A DNA stretch of 11,928 bases from Granulosicoccaceae bacterium (GTDB taxonomy: Bacteria > Pseudomonadota > Gammaproteobacteria > Granulosicoccales > Granulosicoccaceae), in contig JALZUX010000610.1 in the NCBI GenBank assembly GCA_023301405.1, forward strand, positions 1 through 11,928, in the 5' to 3' direction. Position numbers and translations under genes: made by a program. Below, in pieces: positions 1 to 7,454 of the stretch (position 1 is its first letter; every line of letters begins with the position of its first letter). The notes under the pieces are model-generated. The model was not told the DNA's origin. It did not search any database and saw only the letters and a program-made list of their open reading frames with translations.

Positions 1-2660
1 TGCGCGGGGGCAACGACTTCACCTTCAATATAGTTGTCGGTGATGTCTAGCATGCCTCGCAGGAAGGTCTGGTAGCAGCTGATCACTTCTTTCATCAGTA
101 CTTCACGTGATGCATTAGCGGGCGGTTGCTTTACAACAAAACCACCTTTTGAACCAACAGGCACAATGACTGAGTTTTTGACCATTTGGGCTTTCATCAA
201 GCCAAGTACTTCGGTGCGGAAATCTTCGCGTCGATCTGACCAGCGCAATCCGCCACGGGCGACTTTTCCGCCGCGTAAATGCACTGCTTCAACTCGTGGT
301 GAACAGACAAATATTTCGAATTCAGGGCAGGGTAACGGGACGCCTTCAATGAGTGAAGGGATCAATTTAATAGACAGGTATTCTCGTGATTCGCCATTGT
401 CAGAGGTTTTAAAGTAGTTGGTTCTGGCGGTCGCGGCGATCGCGTTATTGAAAGTGCGCAATATACGATCTTCATCAAGGCTGACTACTTGATCAAGCTG
501 AGTTGAAAATGAGTCTGCAATAGAGTCAACGCTGTGGTCTGTGAGTGCCGGGTTAAATCGTTGTTCAAAATGTTGTACAGCAAGCTTGACGAGTGAGCTA
601 TTGTTGATCAGGCAGTTTGTCATGTAGTCTTGTGAATAGGGGATCTTTATCTGCAACAGGTATTTGCAGTAGCAGCGCAAGATGGTGGTTTGTCGCCAGT
701 TAAGGCCTGCTGTTAATACCAGTTGGTTAAAGCCGTCGTCGTCGATCTCGCCGTGCCACACATTAAGAAATGTTTGCTGGAAATCTTCAGCTATTTCTGC
801 CACGGGCACATTTTCGGCATCAGGGTGGTGCAGGGTGAAGACACGAATGTTCAGTGTCTCGTCGGCCGTTTTTAATTCATACGGTTGCTCACCGTTGACC
901 GGCACGCCCATGTTCTCAAGAATATGAATGGTCTTTGACAACGGTACTTCGGTATCGCCGTGATAAATGTTAAAGCCGATCTCGGTAGATGAATGTGTTT
1001 CGTCACGATAAAACAAGACGTCCAGTGATTGCTGCTGCACGTTGCGTAAGATCGCGATGTCACGAGTGGCTGTTGCTGTGTCGTATTGTTCTTTATACGA
1101 TGCGGGTATGCTGCGGGACAGCTCAAGGGTTAACTCGCTGAATTTTTCGGTTTCTGTAGTGTCGGTGAGTGAGTCCACCAACGCGTCGCGAAGTTTGTCA
1201 TCCCAGTTCTGGGCGGCATCTATGATGGCTTGTTCAATGACTGAAAAGTCAGCATCTTCAATGGTGCCGTTTTTATTTGGTGTACGCACGAAGAAACGTA
1301 GCCGTGCAAGGGTATTTTCAGACGACAGGGTGACATCAAATTCGACATTGTCTGCGTTTAATGATTGCAGCAGTATTTCTTGAATTTTATGACGTAACTC
1401 CCGCGTGTAGATGTCGCTGGGGATATAAACAAAGCAGGTGGCAAACCTGTTGAACCGCCCTTGAAGTCCAAACAAACGTATACGCGGATGATGCAGCAGG
1501 GTCATGATTCCGCGTGAGATTGCCGTGATGTTGGCTTCATCTGATTGAAGCAGCATGTCGCGGGGTAGCCCTTCCAGTGTGCTAATTAGAATTTTACCGT
1601 CGTGTGCACCGGGATTAATTTCTGACTTCGCAACGATATTTAATGACTTGTGTCGAAGCAGCGGAATAGAGTCGATGTCAGTGCTTTCTGCTCGTGAGGT
1701 GAAAAACCCGGTGACGACACACGTACCATTGGCTTTGCCTTGATCATCAATGCGCCTGAACGTGATCACGTCCATTGGTTTTGGCCACATGACCGGCGCC
1801 TTGGTAATTGACTTGGTTACAAGTAGTAACTCGTTAGCGGTTTGGGTTAGCTCTTGCTGAGGTATGTATTTAAAGAGCGCATCCGTGGCTGAGCCGGCGC
1901 GCAGCAGGCCATAAGCACTGTCTTGTAGTACGGTGATGTTGCCGCTTGACTCTGTAACTTCACAGTAACCGGTAAACGTAAAATGGTAGCGTTGTAACCA
2001 TTCGATAAAATCACATGATTCAGCGGTGTCAAAGTGGCCATCGACGGAATGTCGCAGCCTCTCGTTAGCGGCACTGCAGGCCGCTTTCATAGGCTCCCAG
2101 TCATCGCAGACTAAATTTACAAAGCGAATAACCTCGCGGATATCAGCTTCTAGTTGTTCGAATACCGATTCATCAAATATCCGATCAATATGCAACTGCA
2201 TAAAAGATTCTGTCACCGCGTGATTGGTGCTGGAGTGCACCATGGAATCCAGTTGGCCATCGGGCTGTCTGAGCACCGAAAAAATCGGGTGAATAAACTG
2301 GTTGATGCTGTAGCCGTGGTTGGTAATTGCCAGTGCTACTGATCGAACTAAAAACGGTTTGTCAGCGGTGACAATCTCGATGGTAGTCTGATGTGACTCC
2401 CATCCGTTTTCGCTGGTTGTCGGGTTGTAAATGCGGATCAGGCAATCGTCGTCTTTTCGCCTCAAGGCAAAATTCCAATGAGAAATCGCTGCAGCATTTA
2501 GTTCGTCAACAGGGCGGTTGACGATGTCCTCGTGGGGCACGCTGGCGTAGTAGTGACGAACAAGGTCAGACTGATCAGCAAGGTAATCAGCGGTGCGTAA
2601 CGGATTGTTGAATTCGGAAATTGCCATCTCTTTGCGTTTAGACGCTGAAGTGCCGGGCAT
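1..2660 (-). CDS. gdhB: NAD-specific glutamate dehydrogenase, large (~180 kDa) class, N-terminal part (cut by window edge)
   Basis: The reading frame is open without a stop from an ATG at 2660 to base 1, giving 886 complete codons. Members of this family are about 1,600 residues long, so roughly the C-terminal 45% lies beyond the window. The enzyme oxidatively deaminates glutamate to 2-oxoglutarate and ammonium with NAD+ in the cytoplasm, usually for glutamate or amino-acid catabolism. The first ~700 residues are the long regulatory extension, which carries ACT-like modules in this family (family knowledge, not proved here). The catalytic core then begins, with RGGLRWSDR at residues 802-810, followed by MKAQMVKNS and the substrate-pocket motif VPVGSKGG. 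Lys838 of that motif corresponds to the catalytic lysine of classical GDHs. The start is supported by GGAGAG four bases upstream; a second in-frame ATG at codon 12 lacks such a site. No frameshift or missing motif is seen. Assignment to the family is firm; the symbol follows Pseudomonas usage. Confidence 0.95.
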   Translation of the reverse strand, partial: MPGTSASKRKEMAISEFNNPLRTADYLADQSDLVRHYYASVPHEDIVNRPVDELNAAAISHWNFALRRKDDDCLIRIYNPTTSENGWESHQTTIEIVTADKPFLVRSVALAITNHGYSINQFIHPIFSVLRQPDGQLDSMVHSSTNHAVTESFMQLHIDRIFDESVFEQLEADIREVIRFVNLVCDDWEPMKAACSAANERLRHSVDGHFDTAESCDFIEWLQRYHFTFTGYCEVTESSGNITVLQDSAYGLLRAGSATDALFKYIPQQELTQTANELLLVTKSITKAPVMWPKPMDVITFRRIDDQGKANGTCVVTGFFTSRAESTDIDSIPLLRHKSLNIVAKSEINPGAHDGKILISTLEGLPRDMLLQSDEANITAISRGIMTLLHHPRIRLFGLQGRFNRFATCFVYIPSDIYTRELRHKIQEILLQSLNADNVEFDVTLSSENTLARLRFFVRTPNKNGTIEDADFSVIEQAIIDAAQNWDDKLRDALVDSLTDTTETEKFSELTLELSRSIPASYKEQYDTATATRDIAILRNVQQQSLDVLFYRDETHSSTEIGFNIYHGDTEVPLSKTIHILENMGVPVNGEQPYELKTADETLNIRVFTLHHPDAENVPVAEIAEDFQQTFLNVWHGEIDDDGFNQLVLTAGLNWRQTTILRCYCKYLLQIKIPYSQDYMTNCLINNSSLVKLAVQHFEQRFNPALTDHSVDSIADSFSTQLDQVVSLDEDRILRTFNNAIAATARTNYFKTSDNGESREYLSIKLIPSLIEGVPLPCPEFEIFVCSPRVEAVHLRGGKVARGGLRWSDRREDFRTEVLGLMKAQMVKNSVIVPVGSKGGFVVKQPPANASREVLMKEVISCYQTFLRGMLDITDNYIEGEVVAPA

Positions 2661-2971
2661 TATTCTCTCCACACGAGACGTTTACAAGTAGTAACGGTAC
2701 GGCTTCGGGCGAATTTCAACAATTGCTGAAAAGGGCACTAAACCAATAGTCATTATCGGGTAGCGGCATATAGCGCGCACCATTGACGTTTTTTTGTGAT
2801 GTCGATCAAGGTGTGGAGTGTGCTTCACCGCATCTGTGCGCGTAAGCCATTGATCGTGCTTGTTCACTGTTGTTTACGTCAGAAAATTGAAATGCGGCGG
2901 GTAAGAGTTCTTAACAAGACTTGGCACAGGGGTGATCAACGCCACCCCGGTAACCGATACGTTGGTTGGGG
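2661..2971. other. 311-base gap between kinase and glutamate dehydrogenase genes
   Basis: Both flanking genes are read leftwards, so this gap should hold the end of the kinase transcript and the control region of the dehydrogenase. I see no convincing gene: the short open frames here have no ribosome binding site and no recognisable motif. The gap contains a candidate FNR/Anr-like box with a -10 element (2767-2809), annotated separately. It also holds a GGGGTG/CACCCC inverted repeat (2929-2948), 23 bases beyond the kinase stop, with no T-tract on the minus strand. A short TTAC-N5-GTAA inverted repeat lies at 2682-2695, just before the dehydrogenase ribosome binding site. Confidence 0.7.
2767..2809 (-). 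promoter_or_regulatory. Candidate FNR/Anr-like box and -10 element upstream of glutamate dehydrogenase gene
   Basis: Read on the minus strand, TTGAT-CGAC-ATCAC (2809-2796) matches the FNR/Anr consensus TTGAT-N4-ATCAA at nine of ten defined bases. TATATG (2772-2767) follows as a possible -10 element, matching TATAAT at its first four positions. The distance between the box centre and the -10 centre is 33 bases. This is close to the geometry of class II FNR-activated promoters, in which the site is centred near -41.5. Transcription would start about 100 bases before the dehydrogenase ATG. This is a pattern match only: one site, no aligned relatives, and a weak -10. Confidence 0.3.
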
Positions 2972-3955
2972 CTAGCCCAGCAATGCGCGAGTTTGGTCGG
3001 CTGGAAGCCGGGGGCCAAAGTGGGTGACGATTTTCGAGCCAGCGCGACAGGCCAGTTCTGCTGACTGGGCGAAATCCATGCCGTGGGTCAGCCCGTAGAG
3101 AAAAGCTCCGGCAAACATATCACCAGCGCCATTGGTGTCGACCACCTCGACTTTCTGAGTGGGAATTTTATGCATGGTCTCACCATCGAAGGCCAGTGCA
3201 CCTTCAGCACCAACGGTGATGGCGAATCGGCGTGATAATTTTTTAAGCGCTTCTGCAGCGGCTTCAACGTTGTCGGTTTTGGTCATCAACGTGGCCTCGT
3301 CTTCATTGCAAAACAATAAGTCAAGGTTATCTGAAGCCATTTCCAGTAAGCCATCGCCGAAGAAATTGACCATGTTGGGATCACTTAAGGTGAGTACTGT
3401 TGGCACGCCGGCTTCTTTGGCAATAGCGGCGGCTTTGATCGCGGCGGCTTTTCCGGTGGGGGAGGCGACCAGGTAGCCTTCCATATAGACAAATTTTGAA
3501 TTGGCGATTGCTTCGGGGGAAACCTCGGATTCGGATAAGTTAACCGTCACGCCCAGGTAGGTGTTCATGGTCCGGTCAGCGTCAGGGGTGACCATCACAA
3601 TGCATTTACCGGTATTGCCGTCATCGCGCTGTTGATTGTCCAGGTTGGTGTCTACGCTGCAATCTTTCATGTCAGCGAGGTAAAAATCACCCCAGTCGTC
3701 ATTGGCTACCTTGCAGCTGTAAAAGCCGTTGCCGCCCAGCTGTGCCAGCGCGATGACGGTATTTGCGGCAGAGCCACCGCTGGCTTTTTTGTGTGACAAA
3801 TCACTGAGTTGACCGACTAGCTCGTGGTGACGGTCCTCCTCTATAAGAGTCATCAGGCCTTTGTCGACGGCCAGTGCTGACAGTTTTTCGTCTGAGACTT
3901 TGTATTCTAAGTCAACAAGGGCGTTGCCAATACCGTACAAATCGTATTGCTTCAT
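2972..3955 (-). CDS. PfkB-family kinase, probable adenosine kinase
   Basis: This 327-residue cytoplasmic protein belongs to the ribokinase/PfkB family and would transfer phosphate from ATP to a sugar hydroxyl. The N-terminal signature GGSAANT lies at residues 60-66. The C-terminal signature DTNGAGDMFAGAF begins at residue 273, and Asp279 in GAGD is the expected catalytic base. The overall pattern (YDLYGIGNALVD start, GGSAANT, NEDEA around the middle of the C-terminal half) is that of the proteins commonly annotated as adenosine kinase in gammaproteobacteria, which would return adenosine to AMP. Substrate choice within PfkB cannot be settled from motifs, so ribokinase- or inosine-guanosine-kinase-like activity remains possible. 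The ATG at 3955 has GGAGAA four bases upstream. The gene is divergent from aspS and codirectional with, but 311 bases from, the glutamate dehydrogenase gene. No operon partner is visible. Confidence 0.85.
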   Translation of the reverse strand: MKQYDLYGIGNALVDLEYKVSDEKLSALAVDKGLMTLIEEDRHHELVGQLSDLSHKKASGGSAANTVIALAQLGGNGFYSCKVANDDWGDFYLADMKDCSVDTNLDNQQRDDGNTGKCIVMVTPDADRTMNTYLGVTVNLSESEVSPEAIANSKFVYMEGYLVASPTGKAAAIKAAAIAKEAGVPTVLTLSDPNMVNFFGDGLLEMASDNLDLLFCNEDEATLMTKTDNVEAAAEALKKLSRRFAITVGAEGALAFDGETMHKIPTQKVEVVDTNGAGDMFAGAFLYGLTHGMDFAQSAELACRAGSKIVTHFGPRLPADQTRALLG

Positions 3956-4197
3956 GTGTTCTCCGTGCGGGGGTGGAAGGGGGGATTGAGGGGTGAATTG
4001 TGGTCGCCCGATTCCCCGGGCATTTTATCAGTGGGGATATTAGACCAGTTGAGTTATTCGTGCAGCTGCAAAGCGGATGTGTGGCGATCACAACTTCAAG
4101 GCCATACTGGTGTAAAATAACTGCATCGGCTATTTAATTCGCCGGCACTTCTATACCATCCGCTATTAGCTAATCGAAAAAACGGAATACTACTCAC
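3956..4197. promoter_or_regulatory. Divergent control region between kinase gene and aspS
   Basis: This 242-base spacer must serve both flanking genes, which are read away from each other. On the plus strand TAAAAT (4113-4118) is a plausible -10 for aspS, about 80 bases before the ATG, but no good -35 is seen. On the minus strand TAATAT (4042-4037) and TAAAAT (4027-4022) are possible -10 elements for the kinase. The kinase leader then contains a short inverted repeat GCCCG-N6-CGGGC (4006-4021) and a C-rich stretch (see 3969-3993). A TGTG-N5-CACA inverted repeat lies at 4080-4092. Exact promoters are not determined. Confidence 0.4.
3969..3993 (+). other. G-run tract in the kinase leader
   Basis: On the plus strand, runs of five, two, six and four G occur within 25 bases (3969-3973, 3975-3976, 3979-3984, 3990-3993), immediately outside the ribosome binding site of the minus-strand kinase gene. 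Because the gene is on the minus strand, the kinase mRNA leader is C-rich and the G-runs lie on its template strand. The runs could support a two-tetrad G-quadruplex, but only three of them are at least three bases long, so a classical three-tetrad structure is not predicted from this tract alone. Confidence 0.4.
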
Positions 4198-5979
4198 ATG
4201 CGTTCTCACTACTGCGGCGTTGTCGACGCGGCATTTATTGACCAACAAGTTACCCTGTGCGGCTGGGTGCACAAGCGCCGTGATCACGGTGGGGTCATAT
4301 TTATCGATTTGCGTGATCGGGAAGGTCTGATCCAGGTGGTGGTCGATCCCGACACCGCCGAAATCTTTGCCATCGCTGAGCAAATCAGAAATGAGTACGT
4401 TCTAAAAGTAACCGGTCGGGTGCGAAATCGACCGGCTGGAACCACCAATGAAGGCATGAAAACCGGCCAGATTGAAGTGCTGGCCAAAGGGCTAGAGGTG
4501 CTTAACGCCGCCGAGACCCCACCGTTTCAACTTGATGATGACGACGTGCAAGAAGAAACCCGCATGCGCTATCGCTACATTGATTTGCGTCGGCCCAAAA
4601 TGCAGGAGCGCATGAGATTGCGTTCAGCGGTGACCCGCGCGCTGCGTACCTCACTTGATGCACAAGGGTTTCTTGACGTTGAAACGCCTATCCTGACCCG
4701 CGCCACCCCTGAAGGTGCTCGTGATTATCTCGTGCCAAGCCGTACTCATCAAGGTGACTTTTTCGCACTGCCGCAGTCGCCACAACTGTTTAAGCAAATT
4801 CTGATGATGAGCGGTATTGACCGTTATTATCAGTTTGCACGCTGTTTTCGCGATGAAGATTTACGCGCTGATCGTCAGCCGGAGTTTTCACAGCTTGATA
4901 TGGAGCTGAGCTTCGTTGAAGAAAAAGACATCATGGAAGTGACCGAACGCATGATGCGTGAGCTTTTCGCCAGCCAGCTTAACGTTACATTGCCTGATCC
5001 ATTCCCCACCATGACTTACGCAGAAGCCATGTTGCGTTATGGTTCAGATAAGCCTGATCTACGCATTGATCTGGAGCTAGTAGAGCTCTCGGAAGAACTA
5101 AAAGACGTTGAGTTCAAAGTGTTCTCTGGTCCGGCAGCCGATCCTAATAGCCGTGTGACTGGGCTACGAGTGCCCAATGGTTGTAAGCTCAGCCGCAAAG
5201 AGATCGATGTGTATACCGAGTTTGTCGGACGTTATGGTGCTAAAGGTCTGGCTTACATTAAGTGCAACGATATAAGCACGGGTAAAGAAGGGCTGCAGTC
5301 GCCGATCGTTAAAAATCTAGACGACAAAGCACTGGCCAGTATCATTGAGCGCACTGGCGCACAAACCGGTGACCTGATTTTCTTTGGGGCCGGTAAATCC
5401 AGTGTCGTAAGTGATTCGCTTGGAGCGCTGCGGGTAAAGCTGGGTAACGACCTTGGCATGGTGACTGAGGGTTGGCGTCCACTTTGGGTGGTAGACTTCC
5501 CGATGTTTGAATACGATGAAGGTGCAAAGCGTTGGAGTGCGATGCATCATCCGTTTACTGCTCCGGCGTCCACTGACCTTGAACAGCTGCGTAGTGATCC
5601 GGGTGGGGCATTGTCACGTGCTTATGACATGGTGCTAAACGGTACTGAGCTAGGTGGTGGTTCAATTCGTATTCACGATGCCTCTATGCAGCAACAGGTG
5701 CTTGAGTTGTTGGGTATTGGTGACGAAGAGGCAGAGGATAAATTTGGCTTCCTGCTGAAGGCGTTGCGCTTTGGTGCGCCACCGCATGGCGGCATTGCAT
5801 TTGGTATTGATCGATTAGTGATGCTGATGGCTGGCGCCACCACGTTGCGTGATGTCATGGCCTTCCCTAAAACTCAAAGTGCCAGTTGCTTGCTGACTGA
5901 CGCGCCAGGTGAGGTGTCTGAGCGGCAAATGAAAGAGCTTGGTTTGCGACCTCGAGCTAAGCCTGCTGCCAGTACCTAA
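4198..5979 (+). CDS. aspS: Aspartyl-tRNA synthetase, probably non-discriminating (Asp/Asn)
   Basis: This 593-residue class II synthetase matches the usual bacterial AspRS length (about 590). It attaches aspartate to tRNA in the cytoplasm. The N-terminal OB-fold anticodon-binding domain occupies roughly residues 1-105 ([12 protein letters not shown]). Motif 2 includes [18 protein letters not shown] at 217-234, with the ATP-binding Arg218 and Glu220. The bacterial GAD insertion lies between about 290 and 420. Motif 3 is [10 protein letters not shown] from residue 531, with Arg539. In the anticodon domain the enzyme has His30 and Gly81, where discriminating E. coli AspRS has Leu30 and a different loop. 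His and Gly at these places are associated with the non-discriminating Pseudomonas aeruginosa enzyme, so this protein may also make Asp-tRNA(Asn) for GatCAB. The ATG has only a weak purine patch (CGGAA) ten bases upstream. It heads the plus-strand cluster, 34 bases before nudB. Confidence 0.98.
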   Translation: MRSHYCGVVDAAFIDQQVTLCGWVHKRRDHGGVIFIDLRDREGLIQVVVDPDTAEIFAIAEQIRNEYVLKVTGRVRNRPAGTTNEGMKTGQIEVLAKGLEVLNAAETPPFQLDDDDVQEETRMRYRYIDLRRPKMQERMRLRSAVTRALRTSLDAQGFLDVETPILTRATPEGARDYLVPSRTHQGDFFALPQSPQLFKQILMMSGIDRYYQFARCFRDEDLRADRQPEFSQLDMELSFVEEKDIMEVTERMMRELFASQLNVTLPDPFPTMTYAEAMLRYGSDKPDLRIDLELVELSEELKDVEFKVFSGPAADPNSRVTGLRVPNGCKLSRKEIDVYTEFVGRYGAKGLAYIKCNDISTGKEGLQSPIVKNLDDKALASIIERTGAQTGDLIFFGAGKSSVVSDSLGALRVKLGNDLGMVTEGWRPLWVVDFPMFEYDEGAKRWSAMHHPFTAPASTDLEQLRSDPGGALSRAYDMVLNGTELGGGSIRIHDASMQQQVLELLGIGDEEAEDKFGFLLKALRFGAPPHGGIAFGIDRLVMLMAGATTLRDVMAFPKTQSASCLLTDAPGEVSERQMKELGLRPRAKPAAST

Positions 5980-6013
5980 AAGTAGTAAGTCTGACTCGCA
6001 CTGGGGATAAGTA

Positions 6014-6448
6014 GTGGCCTATCGCCGTGCTGAATCTGTATTGGTACTGATTGTCACCAGCAGCAACGAAGTGTTGCTGCTGAAACGCAAGCCGCCACCC
6101 TCCTTTTGGCAATCAGTCACTGGCACGCTGGAAGCAAATGAGCTTCCGGCGGCGGCGGCTGTTCGGGAGCTTGCCGAGGAAACCGGCATTAGCGGGGTTG
6201 ATCTGGTTGACTGTCAGTTTCAGTCTGAGTTCGAGATCCTTCCGCAATGGCGTGGTCGATACGCTCCGGGTGTGACCAAAAATACTGAACACGTTTTTCT
6301 GTGTAATCTGCCCTTTAAACCATTACAGGTTACGCTCGCGGCTGATGAGCACAGTGAGTATCAGTGGTTGTCCGTTGAGCAGGCAATAGAGATGGTTTGG
6401 TCGCCTACCAATCGTGCGGCACTGGAAAAATTTGTCCTGAATCAATAG
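6014..6448 (+). CDS. nudB: Dihydroneopterin triphosphate diphosphatase, Nudix family
   Basis: This 144-residue Nudix hydrolase would remove pyrophosphate from 7,8-dihydroneopterin triphosphate, an early step of folate synthesis. The Nudix box is complete: Gly37, Glu43, then REL-x-EE-x-G with Arg51, Glu52, Glu55, Glu56 and Gly58, the metal-binding set. Family-specific features shared with E. coli NudB are FWQSVTG just before the box, EFEI in the middle, and RYAPGVTKNTE further on. The position between aspS and yebC is the same as in E. coli, which supports the assignment. The start is GTG at 6014, with GGGG seven bases upstream; no ATG is available before the conserved region. It probably shares the aspS transcript. 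Confidence 0.93.
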   Translation: MAYRRAESVLVLIVTSSNEVLLLKRKPPPSFWQSVTGTLEANELPAAAAVRELAEETGISGVDLVDCQFQSEFEILPQWRGRYAPGVTKNTEHVFLCNLPFKPLQVTLAADEHSEYQWLSVEQAIEMVWSPTNRAALEKFVLNQ

Positions 6449-6483
6449 TAAATTGGCGCGAGATTTCATTTTCCCTGTAATTG

Positions 6484-6516
6484 CTGGCTGAGAGTTTCAG
6501 TCAGATCGGTTAAAAT
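6484..6516 (+). promoter_or_regulatory. Inverted repeat overlapping a candidate yebC promoter
   Basis: CTGGCTGA (6484-6491) and TCAGTCAG (6497-6504) form an eight-pair inverted repeat with a five-base loop; the only imperfect pair would be G-U in RNA. A candidate sigma-70 promoter overlaps it: CTGAGA (6488-6493, four of six matches to TTGACA), 17 bases, then TAAAAT (6511-6516, five of six matches to TATAAT). The -35 therefore sits inside the repeat, as in a repressor-operator arrangement. No T-tract follows, so it is not a classical terminator for nudB. The promoter reading is an inference from spacing and consensus match. Confidence 0.4.
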
Positions 6517-6530
6517 ATGGCGACGAGCGC

Positions 6531-6545
6531 CGGGCGGCCTGCCCG
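6531..6545 (+). other. GC-rich hairpin in the yebC leader
   Basis: CGGGC-GGCCT-GCCCG forms a perfect five-pair GC stem in the predicted 5' leader of yebC, 37 bases before its ATG. It is not followed by a T-run. It could be a leader RNA structure or a binding site; no function can be assigned. Confidence 0.35.
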
Positions 6546-6581
6546 AGATCATTACCAAGACAGATTCAGAAAGAGAGAGAT

Positions 6582-7325
6582 ATGGCTGGGCATAGTAAAT
6601 GGGCCAACATTCAGCATCGCAAAAAAGCGCAAGACAATAAGCGCGGCAAGCTGTTTACGCGATTGATTCGTGAAATCACCGTTGCCTCCCGAATGGGTGG
6701 GTCTGATCTGGCCGCTAATCCGCGTTTGCGTTTGGCCGTTGACAAGGCGTTGGGCGGCAATATGCCAAAAGACACCATCGACCGTGCGGTAAAAAAAGGC
6801 GCTGGTGAACTGGATGATGTTCAGTACGAAGAAATTACCTACGAGGGCTATGGGCACGGCGGTGTGGCAATAATGGTAGAAACCATGACTGACAACCGCA
6901 ACCGAACCGTAGCCGAAGTGCGCCATGCGTTTACCAAGTTTGGTGGCAACATGGGCACTGACGGGTCAGTCTCTTATATGTTTAATACCATGGGTGTGTT
7001 GTCATATGCTGAAGGCAGTGACGAAGACGCGCTAATGGAAGCCGCGCTTGAAGCTGGTGCAGAAGATGTCGTCACCAGCGACGATGGCTCGGTTGAAGTG
7101 ATCACCACGGCAGCAACCTTCGTTGATGTCAAAGAGGCGATGGTAGCGGCGGGTCACGAGCCAGAGCTTGCCGAAGTCACCAAGCGCGCTGATAACGAAA
7201 TTGCTGTTGATGCAGATCACGGCGTAAAATTACTTAAGTTACTGGATGTGATCGAAGAGCTTGATGATGTGCAAGAGGTATATAACAACGCCGAGATACC
7301 CGCTGAAGCATACGGGTCTGAGTAA
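6582..7325 (+). CDS. yebC: YebC/TACO1-family transcription or translation factor
   Basis: This 247-residue cytoplasmic protein starts with the family hallmark [18 protein letters not shown] and continues with [16 protein letters not shown]. The [17 protein letters not shown] segment near residue 95 and an acidic C-terminal half follow, and the length equals the family norm (E. coli 246). YebC homologues have been described as DNA-binding regulators. Mitochondrial TACO1 and recent bacterial work connect the family with translation past difficult sequences such as proline runs. The role here is therefore inferred, not shown. The ATG follows a purine-rich AGAGAGAGA stretch (6572-6580). A 133-base spacer with inverted repeats and a candidate promoter separates it from nudB, and ruvC follows 129 bases later, the usual neighbour. 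Confidence 0.96.
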   Translation: MAGHSKWANIQHRKKAQDNKRGKLFTRLIREITVASRMGGSDLAANPRLRLAVDKALGGNMPKDTIDRAVKKGAGELDDVQYEEITYEGYGHGGVAIMVETMTDNRNRTVAEVRHAFTKFGGNMGTDGSVSYMFNTMGVLSYAEGSDEDALMEAALEAGAEDVVTSDDGSVEVITTAATFVDVKEAMVAAGHEPELAEVTKRADNEIAVDADHGVKLLKLLDVIEELDDVQEVYNNAEIPAEAYGSE

Positions 7326-7454
7326 CTTACCCGCAGATTTATTGGTGAATATTGGTGGGTGTATCGTTCGTATCGGTGCTTATGCTTTGTTTGCAGTGAC
7401 CACTAAATTGCGAAAAAGTGACGTCGCTATTATGACTTCACCAGGTAGTGCTCA
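7326..7454 (+). other. 129-base yebC-ruvC spacer
   Basis: A TATTAT hexamer (7428-7433) resembles a -10 element, but no -35 lies at suitable spacing, and it is only 21 bases before the ruvC ATG. No LexA-type CTG-N10-CAG box is visible, and no terminator follows yebC. AGGT (7443-7446) is the ribosome binding site for ruvC. Confidence 0.35.

Noticed and set aside
1042..1383. 113-codon plus-strand open frame in the left part of the window
   Set aside because: It lies opposite the continuous glutamate dehydrogenase reading frame and has the Ser-rich low-information composition of an antisense shadow.
2682..2867. Short minus-strand open frame in the gap upstream of the glutamate dehydrogenase gene
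   Set aside because: Only 61 codons, no motif, no ribosome binding site; it covers the probable promoter region.
2929..2948. GGGGTG/CACCCC inverted repeat as a terminator for the kinase gene
   Set aside because: The stem is only six pairs with an eight-base loop and there is no T-tract on the minus strand after it.
4078..4092. CRP-like site upstream of aspS (TGTG...TCACA)
   Set aside because: The half-sites are one base too close for the TGTGA-N6-TCACA consensus and the left half is imperfect.
6484..6504. CTG...CAG pairs upstream of yebC as a LexA box
   Set aside because: The spacing is 11 bases for both overlapping pairs and the interior is not TA-rich; better explained as a simple inverted repeat.
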